40,205 bases of DNA, from assembly GCA_964434165.1 (NCBI GenBank), contig CAYSUS010000066.1, positions 1-40,205 of the forward strand. The letters run 5' to 3'. The DNA is from CAYSUS01 sp964434165. GTDB lineage: Bacteria > Planctomycetota > Planctomycetia > Pirellulales > Thermoguttaceae. The notes beneath the pieces were generated by a model. It was given only the letters and a program-made list of their open reading frames with translations, was not told where the DNA came from and did no database searches. Numbering within the stretch: the first letter of the stretch is position 1; each line of letters begins with the position of its first letter. Of the stretch, positions 1-8,247 are shown piece after piece. A program made the position numbers and the translations under genes.

Positions 1-59
1 GATGAAACCCCACAACCCTCCATAGGTTCCGCTAACTCTGAATCAGAACACTAGGTCCT

Positions 60-153
60 TGGGTTGTCGGTTTTTGGGTTACCGGCAACCGGGCGCCGAG
101 CGCCGCAGCACCCGATGTCCCAATAACTGATAACCCAAGAACCCAACAACCCA
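60..153. repeat. AC/GT-rich inverted repeat upstream of the ABC permease
   Basis: Two arms of about 22-23 bp (60-81 and 131-153) are inverted copies of one another with two or three mismatches and one indel, separated by about 50 bp. Both are built from repeated GGGTT / AACCC words, and the AACCC-type word continues to 168, directly before the permease start. A shorter dyad (64-72 against 82-90) sits inside. The first 60 bases hold nothing I recognise. A role as terminator or leader structure is inference. Confidence 0.5.
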
Positions 154-168
154 ATAACCCCACCCCCC

Positions 169-1542
169 ATGCCCCGCCTCCTCACCGACTACGGCATGAT
201 CGTCGTCCTCATCGCCCTGTGCGTCCTGTTCAGCTTGCTGACGGTCAAGCGGCAGACGCCCGGCGGCGAGGCGGCCGCCGAGCAACTGCTGCGGCGGATC
301 GCCCGGGGCTATGACGAAGACGACGTGATCCTGGTCGTCGGCGCGGAGAGGACACCGTCGGCCGACCTGGCCGAGCTGTTGGGGCCGAAGCTGGCCGACG
401 CCGGATTCGCCGGCGCACGGATCGTCGTGGGCACGCCGGCGGACCTGCGCGCCGCCCTGGACGGTCTGGCCGCCGGGGACCGGGGGCTCGCTGCCGTCGT
501 CGCCTCCGGCGACGCGGTCCCGTGGCGCGTGCTGGAGCGGATCCCCGAGACCCACCCTGCCCTGTCGGGCTACGACCTGCTCGTGCCGCAGCCGTATCTG
601 TGGCCCGACTTCCTCAAGCAGTCGAACCTGCTGGCGATCGTCGATCGGATCGTGGTCATCGCCGTGATCGCCATCGGCATGACGATGGTGATCGTCACCG
701 CAGGCATCGACCTCTCGGTGGGCAGCCTGATCGCCCTCTCCGCGGTCATCGGCACGGTGGTGATGAAACACCTGGGCGGGCTGGAGGCGCCCGGGTGGGT
801 CGTGCTCGCGGGGTTCCTCGCGGGCACCGCGGCCTGCGGGCTGGTGGGCGCGCTGGGCGGCCTGCTGGTCGCCTGCTTCAAGGTCCCGCCGTTCATCACC
901 ACGCTGGCCGTCATGATGATGGCCCGGGGCCTGGCCTTCATGATCACCGGCGGCTTCTCGATCTACCAGGTGCCCGAGGCCATGTCGTGGCTGGGGCAGG
1001 GCCGCTCGCTGGGCGTCCCCAACACGGTGCTGCTCCTGGCCGTGCTCTACGCGGTTGCCCACGTGTTCATGTCGCACACCCGCATGGGGCGCTATATCTA
1101 TGCGGTGGGCGGCAACGAGCAGGCGGCGCGGCTCTCCGGCGTGCCCGTGGCCCTGGTCATCGTGTTCGTGTATGCGGTCAGCGGCCTGGCGGCCGGGCTG
1201 GGAGGATGCATCCAGGCCTCGCAGCTCAACGCCGGCACGCCGAACATGGGCGTGATGTTCGAGCTCTACGTGATCGCGGCCGTGGTGGTCGGCGGCACCA
1301 GCCTGGCCGGCGGGTCGGGCCGCATCCTCGGCACCCTGATCGGGGCCTTCATCATCTCCGTGATCCAGAACGGGATGAACCTCCTGGGCATGGAGAGTTA
1401 CACGCAGCAGGTCGTGCTGGGCGGCGTCATCCTTCTCGCCGTCCTCCTGGACAAGCTTCGCAGCAGTGCCACGCTCGGCGCGTGGCTGGCAAGACAGCGC
1501 AACGCCCGTGAACGGGCCAACCCCAGAAGGGAGAAACGATGA
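169..1542 (+). CDS. Ribose/sugar-type ABC transporter permease with an inserted soluble domain
   Basis: This is an inner-membrane permease of the RbsC/BPD_transp_2 family (457 aa), which moves a monosaccharide or similar ligand delivered by the binding protein encoded next. Family marks are the GMTMVIVTAGIDLSVGS block near residues 165-185 and the GGTSLAGGSGRILGTLIGA block near 370-390. Ordinary family members are about 310-350 aa. Here the extra length is a hydrophilic stretch of about 110 residues (roughly 29-145), between the first membrane helix (10-27) and the rest, rich in Asp/Ala/Gly and containing a VILVVGAE strand. It looks like a small alpha/beta domain. The ATG at 169 follows a C/A-rich tract without a Shine-Dalgarno sequence, and another ATG at 196 would lose only nine residues. 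The stop overlaps the next start (ATGA). No ATPase gene lies in the window. Sugar specificity is unknown. Confidence 0.9.
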   Translation: MPRLLTDYGMIVVLIALCVLFSLLTVKRQTPGGEAAAEQLLRRIARGYDEDDVILVVGAERTPSADLAELLGPKLADAGFAGARIVVGTPADLRAALDGLAAGDRGLAAVVASGDAVPWRVLERIPETHPALSGYDLLVPQPYLWPDFLKQSNLLAIVDRIVVIAVIAIGMTMVIVTAGIDLSVGSLIALSAVIGTVVMKHLGGLEAPGWVVLAGFLAGTAACGLVGALGGLLVACFKVPPFITTLAVMMMARGLAFMITGGFSIYQVPEAMSWLGQGRSLGVPNTVLLLAVLYAVAHVFMSHTRMGRYIYAVGGNEQAARLSGVPVALVIVFVYAVSGLAAGLGGCIQASQLNAGTPNMGVMFELYVIAAVVVGGTSLAGGSGRILGTLIGAFIISVIQNGMNLLGMESYTQQVVLGGVILLAVLLDKLRSSATLGAWLARQRNARERANPRREKR

Positions 1543-2522
1543 AACGCAATGCACGGCTCAGCGCGGCCCTGGCCGCGCTTCTGGCGGCGGCCTCCTGTTC
1601 CCAGTCTCCGGACGGCGGCGGCGAGGCCGGCTCGAAGAAGCCCGAGGTGAAGGGCAAGATCGGCGTCACCTGCATGGACCTGACCAACCCCTTCTTCAAG
1701 CTCATCTCCAACGTGATGACCGAGGAGGCGGCCAGGTACGGCTACGAGGTCGTCAGCCTCGACGGCAACCTCGACCCGGCCAAGCAGAACAGCCAGCTCG
1801 CCGACTTCGTCGCCCAGGACTTCGACGCCGTCTTCCTCAACCCGGTCGATTCCCGCGCGGCGGGCGAGGGCGTCAAGAAGGCTCACGCGGCCGGCATCCC
1901 CGTGTTCACCTACGACGTGCAGGTCACCGACCCCGAGGCCCGGGAGATGATCGTCTCGCACATCGGCAGCGACAACTTCCAGGGCGGCACGCTGGCGGCC
2001 GAGAGCATGATGAAGGCCACCGGCGACGAGGGGGAGATCGCCATCATCTCCTATCCCGAGGTCACCTCGTGCATCCTCCGCGTGGACGGGTTCAAGGAGC
2101 ACCTGAAGAAACACGACAGCAAGCTTCGGATCGTGACCGAGCTTTCCGGCAAGGGCAACCGCAACGACGGCTACGCCGTGGCCACCGACATCCTCCAGGC
2201 CCACCCGGACATCGTCGGCATCTTCGCCATCAACGACCCCTCGGGGCTGGGCGCGCACGCGGCGGTGAAAAAGGCGGGCAAGGCCGACCAGATCACCATC
2301 GTGGCCTTCGACGCCTCGCCGGCCGGCAAGCAGGCCGTGTTCGAGAAGAAGCTCTACGACTCGCCCCAGCAGTTCCCCCGCAAGATGGCCAAGGGCACGG
2401 TCGAGGCCTTCATCAAGTACCTCGACGGCGAGAAGGTCGAGAAGAAGATCTTCATCCCGTGCAGCCACTACTACTACGAGACCTCGGTCGAGGATGAAAC
2501 CCGGATCGCGGAGCAGTGGTGA
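1539..2522 (+). CDS. Sugar ABC transporter substrate-binding lipoprotein (RbsB-like)
   Basis: This is an extracytoplasmic binding protein of the periplasmic-binding-protein type 1 (RbsB-like) family, 327 aa. The N-terminus is a lipoprotein signal (basic n-region, Ala/Leu core, LAAASC with lipid-attached Cys20). The mature part begins with a GKIGVTCMDLTNPFFK strand/loop typical of this fold and has the later AINDPSGLGA and IVAFDASPAGKQAV blocks that line the ligand cleft and hinge. The start ATG overlaps the permease stop by 4 bp, and an AAGGGAG Shine-Dalgarno lies 6-7 bp before it, so the two are translationally coupled. The ligand cannot be told from sequence. The nearby alpha-fucosidase-like and sulfatase genes make a deoxy-sugar such as fucose a reasonable guess. 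The next gene is convergent. Confidence 0.92.
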   Translation: MKRNARLSAALAALLAAASCSQSPDGGGEAGSKKPEVKGKIGVTCMDLTNPFFKLISNVMTEEAARYGYEVVSLDGNLDPAKQNSQLADFVAQDFDAVFLNPVDSRAAGEGVKKAHAAGIPVFTYDVQVTDPEAREMIVSHIGSDNFQGGTLAAESMMKATGDEGEIAIISYPEVTSCILRVDGFKEHLKKHDSKLRIVTELSGKGNRNDGYAVATDILQAHPDIVGIFAINDPSGLGAHAAVKKAGKADQITIVAFDASPAGKQAVFEKKLYDSPQQFPRKMAKGTVEAFIKYLDGEKVEKKIFIPCSHYYYETSVEDETRIAEQW

Positions 2523-2593
2523 GGAGGAAACACCCGCGGCCCCGGACACGACGCCCGGCGGCCCGTGGGCAGCCCCTCGCGGCGACCCGGCGT

Positions 2594-5500
2594 TCAGTCC
2601 AGGGCCTTCAGATCGCGGCGCGGCCGCCGCATGGCCCTGGCGACCGCCGCCTCGATCGCCCCCAGCGCGGCCCGGTACTGCGGGTCGTCGCGCGTGGCGT
2701 ACACGGCCTGGCCGCACTTCTCGGTTCCCCCGGCCGACCTGGCCAGCGGGGCGACGAGCATCAGGCTCTGCTCGGGCTCCAGCACGCTGATCCAGTCGAG
2801 GCGCACGGCCTGTTCGACCCGGTGGCAGCCGCCGCAACGCGGGGAGTGCACCTGGAGGAGCCGCTCCCGCAGGGCCCCATCCCCGGCCAGGTCGTAGGGC
2901 GGCTCCTGCGGCCGCTTGTTGGCGAAGCCGTCGTGGTACGGCGCGTTGGCGTCGATCCACGCGACCAGCCGGTACCACTCTTCCTCGCTGAGCCTGGCCC
3001 TGCGGCCGCACGCGCCCTGGCGAAGCACCTCGACCAGCTTGCTCCGGTGCGAGCCGAACTGGAGCGGCCGGGTGACCGCGGCGTCGCCCTGCACGGGCGA
3101 CCACGCGACGAGCCGGCGCGCGATGAGGCTGTCGAACGCGACGTTGCGCCCGTAGTCGGTGGTGCGGCCGCCGGACGTCAGGCCGCCGAACAGGTCGAGC
3201 CCCGCGGCCGGCTTCATCCCGCTGTGGCACTCGACGCAGTGCGCATCGAGGATCGGCTGGACTTCGCGCAGGAAGCTGATCGGGCGCGTGCCCCAGGGCG
3301 GCGGCGCGGGCACGACCGGCTCGCGGCGCATGGCCAGGGCGAAGTGCTCGTCGGTCGGCGCCGTGGCCTGGGTCTCGTGGCAGCCCACGCAGCCGCGGCG
3401 CTCACCCGGCTGGAAGCTGATGAAGCTTCGCATCCGCCGCAGCTCCATCCGGTTCTCGTCGAGCAACTGGAAGTACACCGCCTCGTCGGCCGGGACCTGG
3501 AACTGCGCGCTGCCGTCGGCCTCCAGCGACACCTCGCCCAGGATCCGCACCGGCGTCCAGTTGTTCGGACTGGCTTTCTCGGCGTAGCGCTGCCCTCCGT
3601 GGTTGTTGTCGTACGGCCACGCCAGCCGCTGCGCGATGCGGAGGTACCTCGCCTGCCCCGGCTCGATCCCCTCGCATCCCCGCGTGGCGTCGGCCAGCGC
3701 GCACACCGCGTAGTCCCCCGCCGGATCGGTCACGTCGGGCAGGATCGGCGGCTGGGGCCTCGGCCGCAGCGGAATGGGGATGAAGCAGGAGATCGACGGG
3801 TCGCGGTAGATGAGCTCCTTGGTGCCCAGCACGTCGATCAGGTAGATGCCGAACCCGGTCGCGTCGGTCTGCCGGTTCGAATAGCCGTAGGCGACGAGGA
3901 AGTGCTTCGCGGAAAGGGGCCAGGGCGTCGAGTACAGCCCGCCGCGGTCGGCCACGCCTCCCTCGGCGACCGGCGTGCCCGACATGCCGCCCTCCGGCGG
4001 CCGCACGCCGGGAGTGACGACGCGGATGGAGAGCGGCGTGTTCATGCCGTGGCTGGGCGTGACGATCACCACCGGCCCCATGGCCAGCGTGTGGTGGCCC
4101 GTGGCGATGCATACCAGGCGCGAGTTGTCGGTGCCGGGGATCGACCGGACGTCCTCCAGGGCCCACGGGTCGTTCAGGTGCTGTTTGAACAGCGCGTCCG
4201 CCCCGGTGCCGTCGGGCCGGACGTACCAGATCGACTGGATGTGGGCCCAGCCCCGCTCCTGGTACTCCCAGCGCGTGTAGCCGATCGTGCCGTCTTCGAG
4301 GCAGTGGGGGAGGTAGTCGCCGTCCTTGCTGGCGCTGAGGCGGCGGATGCCGCTTCCGTCGGGCTTCATCACGTAGAGGTTGCAGGAAGTCTCGTCCTTG
4401 TCCCACTCGTTGCACTGGAGCGAGCATCCGCACCGCTCGGACACGAAGGCCACCTCGCCGCTGGGAAGGTACGTCGGGTCGAGGTCGCTCCAGTCGTCGC
4501 TGTCGGTCAGTTGCCTGAGATTCCCGCCGTCGATGCCGACTTCGAACAGGTGCGTAGGCTCCACGGTGCGGCGGAGGCGGAAGTTGTTCGGCCGGCCGCG
4601 GTCGCGCGGCCCCTCGGCCGTCTTCTTCCGGGCGTAGCCGAACACGACGCGGTCGGCGTCGAACCACAGGTCCATGCCGTGGACGTGTCCGGGCCCGAGC
4701 CGGCCGTCGAGCACGTTGCGGACCTGCGGCTCGCCCTCCGGCCCGGCCAGCGTGACCACGCACAGGTCGCCGCCCGGCCTGGACACCCAGGGCATGTGGT
4801 TCAGGCACACGTCGGGGTAGGTGTCCTGGGTGAACCGCTTGCACACGAGAAGCTTGTCGAAGTCCAGAAGCGGGTTGGCAAACGCCAGGCCGCGGATCGT
4901 CCAGCGCACGCGGAGGTAGAGATCGCGGCGAGCCTTCGCGGGTGCGTCGGCCGCGAGCGACTGGAGCGCGGCCTCGGCGGCGTCGAGCTTCCGCTCCGCC
5001 GCGGCGGTGTCGATGCCCGCTCTCTTCAGATCGGCCGCCAGCAGGCGCCCTCGGCGGAGGAAGTCCGCGGTGGGATAGCTTTCCGCGGCGTGCTGCGGCT
5101 CCGGCTCAGGCAGCTTGGACGTGGACCACCGGCTCACGCTGCTCTGGTCGGCCGGCCGCTTCAGGGCGAGGTTCCTCTTCGGATCGTCGAACCCGAAGAC
5201 CTCGACCTCGTCGAGGTGGAAGTAGATCGGGTCGGGGCTGGGGATCTGCAAGCGCACGAAGCGCGCGCGGACCTTCCCCTCTTCAAGCCGGACCTCCAGC
5301 GGCGGGGCCCCGGAGACCCCGCCGAAGTGCTTCTGGTTACGGTGCCGCTCGGTCCACTTCTTTCCGTCGTCGGAGGTGAGGATCGCCAGGTGGTCGGCGT
5401 TGTGCAGGCCCGGCTTGTAGTCGAGGCGGTTATGGACCACGATCCGCGCGACGTCGGTCGGCCGGCCCAGATCGACCTGCCACCAGGGATTGGGCTCCTG

Positions 5501-5746
5501 GGCGGTGTGGAACGCGTACTTGCCGTTCCGCACCCCGTCCACGGCCCCGGCCGCGTCCTGGAAGGTCCTGACCTGGCCGGGCGCATCTCCGGACGGGCGC
5601 CTGGAGGAGAGGACCTCGGCCTGCTTGAGGTAGTCGGCCTCGATCAGGGCCCGCATCGAAGGCGGTGGCGCGGCACCGCAAGGGATCGAAAGGCCCAGCG
5701 CGACGGCGCACGAGGGGACGAGCATGACGGCAATGCGTCGCGACAT
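2594..5746 (-). CDS. Exported discoidin / hydrazine-synthase-alpha-like protein with three heme-c motifs
   Basis: A large exported protein (1050 aa). After a signal peptide (about 1-25) comes an F5/8 type C (discoidin) domain at about 60-187, with WWQVDLG and RFVRLQI strands, a module that often binds carbohydrate. The middle (about 280-750) holds TolB/PD40-like propeller repeats such as GGNLRQLTDSDDWSDLDP and resembles the middle domain of hydrazine synthase alpha. The C-terminal third has three heme-c motifs: CVGCH (Cys786), CVECH (Cys837) and CGGCH (Cys971). I chose the ATG at 5746 because a signal peptide follows at once; the frame stays open 79 codons upstream but is GC-skewed and lacks family features. 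No other anammox gene is near, so hydrazine synthesis is unlikely. An electron-transfer or glycan-surface role is inferred. A TTGCAG-17-TATCGT promoter lies upstream. Confidence 0.85.
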   Translation of the reverse strand: MSRRIAVMLVPSCAVALGLSIPCGAAPPPSMRALIEADYLKQAEVLSSRRPSGDAPGQVRTFQDAAGAVDGVRNGKYAFHTAQEPNPWWQVDLGRPTDVARIVVHNRLDYKPGLHNADHLAILTSDDGKKWTERHRNQKHFGGVSGAPPLEVRLEEGKVRARFVRLQIPSPDPIYFHLDEVEVFGFDDPKRNLALKRPADQSSVSRWSTSKLPEPEPQHAAESYPTADFLRRGRLLAADLKRAGIDTAAAERKLDAAEAALQSLAADAPAKARRDLYLRVRWTIRGLAFANPLLDFDKLLVCKRFTQDTYPDVCLNHMPWVSRPGGDLCVVTLAGPEGEPQVRNVLDGRLGPGHVHGMDLWFDADRVVFGYARKKTAEGPRDRGRPNNFRLRRTVEPTHLFEVGIDGGNLRQLTDSDDWSDLDPTYLPSGEVAFVSERCGCSLQCNEWDKDETSCNLYVMKPDGSGIRRLSASKDGDYLPHCLEDGTIGYTRWEYQERGWAHIQSIWYVRPDGTGADALFKQHLNDPWALEDVRSIPGTDNSRLVCIATGHHTLAMGPVVIVTPSHGMNTPLSIRVVTPGVRPPEGGMSGTPVAEGGVADRGGLYSTPWPLSAKHFLVAYGYSNRQTDATGFGIYLIDVLGTKELIYRDPSISCFIPIPLRPRPQPPILPDVTDPAGDYAVCALADATRGCEGIEPGQARYLRIAQRLAWPYDNNHGGQRYAEKASPNNWTPVRILGEVSLEADGSAQFQVPADEAVYFQLLDENRMELRRMRSFISFQPGERRGCVGCHETQATAPTDEHFALAMRREPVVPAPPPWGTRPISFLREVQPILDAHCVECHSGMKPAAGLDLFGGLTSGGRTTDYGRNVAFDSLIARRLVAWSPVQGDAAVTRPLQFGSHRSKLVEVLRQGACGRRARLSEEEWYRLVAWIDANAPYHDGFANKRPQEPPYDLAGDGALRERLLQVHSPRCGGCHRVEQAVRLDWISVLEPEQSLMLVAPLARSAGGTEKCGQAVYATRDDPQYRAALGAIEAAVARAMRRPRRDLKALD

Positions 5747-5805
5747 GGTTCGGTCTCCGAGCGTACCGGCTCCGCGCAGCCCCGCCCCGATCGTCTCCGG
5801 TGCGC

Positions 5806-5834
5806 ACGATAACGCGCCCAGCGCGCGGCTGCAA
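5806..5834 (-). promoter_or_regulatory. Candidate sigma70 promoter of the discoidin/heme protein gene
   Basis: On the minus strand TTGCAG (5834-5829) is followed after 17 bp by TATCGT (5811-5806), about 60 bp before the ATG at 5746. This is a motif match only. Confidence 0.45.
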
Positions 5835-5863
5835 CGGCGGCGGGCGCGCGACCCGACTCCGGC

Positions 5864-5892
5864 GTGCTTCCCCGCGGTCCGCGTCCTATAAT
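5864..5892 (+). promoter_or_regulatory. Candidate promoter of the GH95 gene
   Basis: A perfect TATAAT stands at 5887-5892 in otherwise very GC-rich DNA, about 90 bp before the ATG at 5982. The -35 position (GTGCTT, 5864-5869) is a poor match, so activation by a regulator is possible. Confidence 0.45.
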
Positions 5893-5981
5893 GGCAGCTC
5901 CCCCACGGCCCGTCCCAGCGACGCGCGGCCGCAGGCCCTCCCGCTGACCCGACAACCCAGCCTTCGCAAGGGAACCCAACC

Positions 5982-8213
5982 ATGACGCGATCACCGAGCC
6001 GGCTGAGCCTGGCGGCACTGGCCCTTCTTATGGCCTCTTCCCTTTCCGCAGCAGGAGCGGCCGAGCCGCCGCGCGCCGCGGAGCGCGTGCTGCGCTACAC
6101 GGCGCCGGCCGACAAATGGGAGACCCGGGCCCTGCCGGTCGGCAACGGCCGACTGGGCGGGATGGTCTTCGGCGGCGTCGAGCAGGAGCACGTCCAGTTC
6201 AACGAAGACAGCCTGTGGATCGGCGACGAGAGCGACACCGGCGCGTACCAGGCGTTCGGCGATCTGTTCGTCGAGCTGGGCGAGGGGGCCGAGGCCAAGT
6301 CGTACGAGCGAAAGCTCGACCTCGGCCGCGCGGTCCACGAGGTCCGCTACGTGCGCGACGGCACCGCGTACCGGCGCACGTGCTTCTCCAGCCATCCCGC
6401 CCAGGTCCTGGTCCTGCGCCTGGCGGCCGACAAGCCGGCGGCCTGCTCCGGCCGGGTCCGCCTTGCCGACGCCCACCAGGGCGAGGTCACGGCCGAGGGC
6501 AACCGGATCACCGCGTCCGGATCGCTTGCGGGCTACGTCTATCGCGGAGGCAGCACCCGCGGAAGGACCGAGCCGTACGAGCTCGCCCTGGACTACGAGG
6601 CCCAGGTCCTGGTGCTCCACGAGGGCGGCTCGGTCGAAGCGCGCGAGGGATGCATCACCTTCAAGGACTGCGACGCCTTGACGGTCCTCCTGGCCGCGGA
6701 CACGAACTACCTCAACCGCCGCGACCGCGGATGGAAGGGAGAGCATCCGCACGAGCGCCTGTCCGAGCAACTGGCCGCGGCCGCGCAGAAACCGTTTGCA
6801 GCGCTGCTTGACGAGCACGTCCGCGACTACCGGGCCCTGTTCGATCGCTTCGCCCTCGACCTGGGCCGGACGCCGGAGGCCACGCGCGGCCTGCCCACCG
6901 ACGAGCGCCTGGCCGCGTACCGCCAGGGCGGCGCCGATCCCGACCTGGAGGAGCTCGTCCTGCAGTACGCGCGGTACCTGATGATCAGCGCGTCGCGGCC
7001 GCCCGGGCTGCCGGCCAATCTCCAGGGCCTGTGGAACAAGAGCAACCGACCGCCGTGGCGGAGCGACTATCACACCGACGTCAACATCCAGATGAACTAC
7101 TGGTTCGTCGATGCGGCGAACCTGGCCGAGTGCTTCGAGCCGCTGGCCGAGTGGCTGTACTCGATCCGCGAAGTGCGCCGCGACGAGACCAGGGAGGCCT
7201 TCAAGACGCGGGGGTGGATCACCCACGCGGAGAACGGCATCTTCGGCGGCTCCACGTGGAAATGGTCCAAGGGCGACGCCGCCTGGGTGGCCCAGAACCT
7301 GTGGGACCACTACGCCTTCACCCGCGATGAGGAGTATCTGCGCACCCGGGCCTACCCGATCATGAAGGATTTGTGCGAGTTCTGGGAGGACCACCTCAAG
7401 GAGCTTCCCGACGGGACGCTCGTCTCGCCCGACGGCTTCTCGCCCGAGCACGGGCCGCACGAAGACGGCGTGTCGTTCGACCAGCAACTGGTCTGGGACC
7501 TCTTCACCAACACGATCGAGGCCTCTGAGGCGCTGGGCGTGGACGCGCCGCGGCGCAAAAAGCTCGCCTCCATGCGCGAGCGGCTCCTGGGGCCGAAGAT
7601 CGGGCGCTGGGGCCAGCTCCAGGAGTGGATGGTCGATCGCGACGACCCCAAGGACCGCCACCGCCACCTTTCGCACATGATCGCCGTGCATCCGGGCAGG
7701 CAGATCTCGCCCTGGACCACGCCCGAGCTGGCCGAGGCGGCCCGGGTGTCGATGAACGCCCGCGGCGACGAGTCCACCGGGTGGAGCCGGGCGTGGAAGA
7801 TCTCCATCTGGGCCCGCCTGTACGACGGCGACCGTGCCTACCGCATCCTCCGCGGCATGCTCCAGAAGATGATCCACGACAACCTGTTCAACACGCACCC
7901 GCCGTTCCAGATCGACGGCAACTTCGGCTACGCGGCCGGGGTGTGCGAGATGCTCATCCAGTCGCACATGGGCGTGGTGCACCTGCTGCCGGCCCTGCCC
8001 GACGCCTGGCACACCGGCAGCGTGCGGGGCATCCGCGCGCGGGGCGGCCTGGAGATCGACCTGGACTGGACGCAGGGTCGTGCGACCGCGGCGACGCTCC
8101 GGGCCGCGGCGGACGGCCGCTTCGTCCTCCGCGCGCCGGCCGGCCAACAGATCGACGGCCCGACGACCATCGAGCTCAAGGCCGGCCAGACCCACGAGGT
8201 CCGCTTCCGGTAA
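5982..8213 (+). CDS. GH95 family alpha-L-fucosidase-like glycoside hydrolase
   Basis: A secreted glycoside hydrolase of family GH95 (743 aa), a family that removes alpha-1,2-L-fucose (some members L-galactose) with inversion. A signal peptide spans about 1-26. The N-terminal beta domain begins with the family signature ALPVGNGRLGGMVFGG and FNEDSLWIG. The (alpha/alpha)6 barrel carries the catalytic blocks: DVNIQMNYW (366-374), LQEW with the likely general acid Glu548, RHLSHM, and DGNFG with Asp645. In the characterised bifidobacterial AfcA two Asn residues help activate water; here the second is kept (Asn368), while the first position appears to be Asp366. The barrel is followed by a short beta domain. 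The gene diverges from the three-heme gene and converges with the isomerase-like gene. Family assignment is firm; the exact substrate is inferred. Confidence 0.93.
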   Translation: MTRSPSRLSLAALALLMASSLSAAGAAEPPRAAERVLRYTAPADKWETRALPVGNGRLGGMVFGGVEQEHVQFNEDSLWIGDESDTGAYQAFGDLFVELGEGAEAKSYERKLDLGRAVHEVRYVRDGTAYRRTCFSSHPAQVLVLRLAADKPAACSGRVRLADAHQGEVTAEGNRITASGSLAGYVYRGGSTRGRTEPYELALDYEAQVLVLHEGGSVEAREGCITFKDCDALTVLLAADTNYLNRRDRGWKGEHPHERLSEQLAAAAQKPFAALLDEHVRDYRALFDRFALDLGRTPEATRGLPTDERLAAYRQGGADPDLEELVLQYARYLMISASRPPGLPANLQGLWNKSNRPPWRSDYHTDVNIQMNYWFVDAANLAECFEPLAEWLYSIREVRRDETREAFKTRGWITHAENGIFGGSTWKWSKGDAAWVAQNLWDHYAFTRDEEYLRTRAYPIMKDLCEFWEDHLKELPDGTLVSPDGFSPEHGPHEDGVSFDQQLVWDLFTNTIEASEALGVDAPRRKKLASMRERLLGPKIGRWGQLQEWMVDRDDPKDRHRHLSHMIAVHPGRQISPWTTPELAEAARVSMNARGDESTGWSRAWKISIWARLYDGDRAYRILRGMLQKMIHDNLFNTHPPFQIDGNFGYAAGVCEMLIQSHMGVVHLLPALPDAWHTGSVRGIRARGGLEIDLDWTQGRATAATLRAAADGRFVLRAPAGQQIDGPTTIELKAGQTHEVRFR

Positions 8214-8247
8214 AGCTCGCCCGAGATGCGCGCGGCGCGAAGTCGGC

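Noticed and set aside
1398..3230. A long minus-strand frame spanning the binding-protein gene
   Set aside because: Shadow frame crossing two real genes on different strands, without start signals or family content.
2594..5746. Annotation as hydrazine synthase (anammox)
   Set aside because: Only the middle-domain resemblance and heme motifs are shared; no hzsB/C or other anammox genes are present, and a discoidin domain is fused.
2516..5812. A plus-strand open frame of about 1100 codons opposite the three-heme gene
   Set aside because: It is the antisense shadow of a gene with clear domains and heme motifs; its translation is Arg/Val/His-rich with no motif.
5991..8195. A minus-strand open frame of over 700 codons opposite the GH95 gene
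   Set aside because: Antisense shadow caused by high third-position GC; the GH95 frame carries all catalytic motifs.
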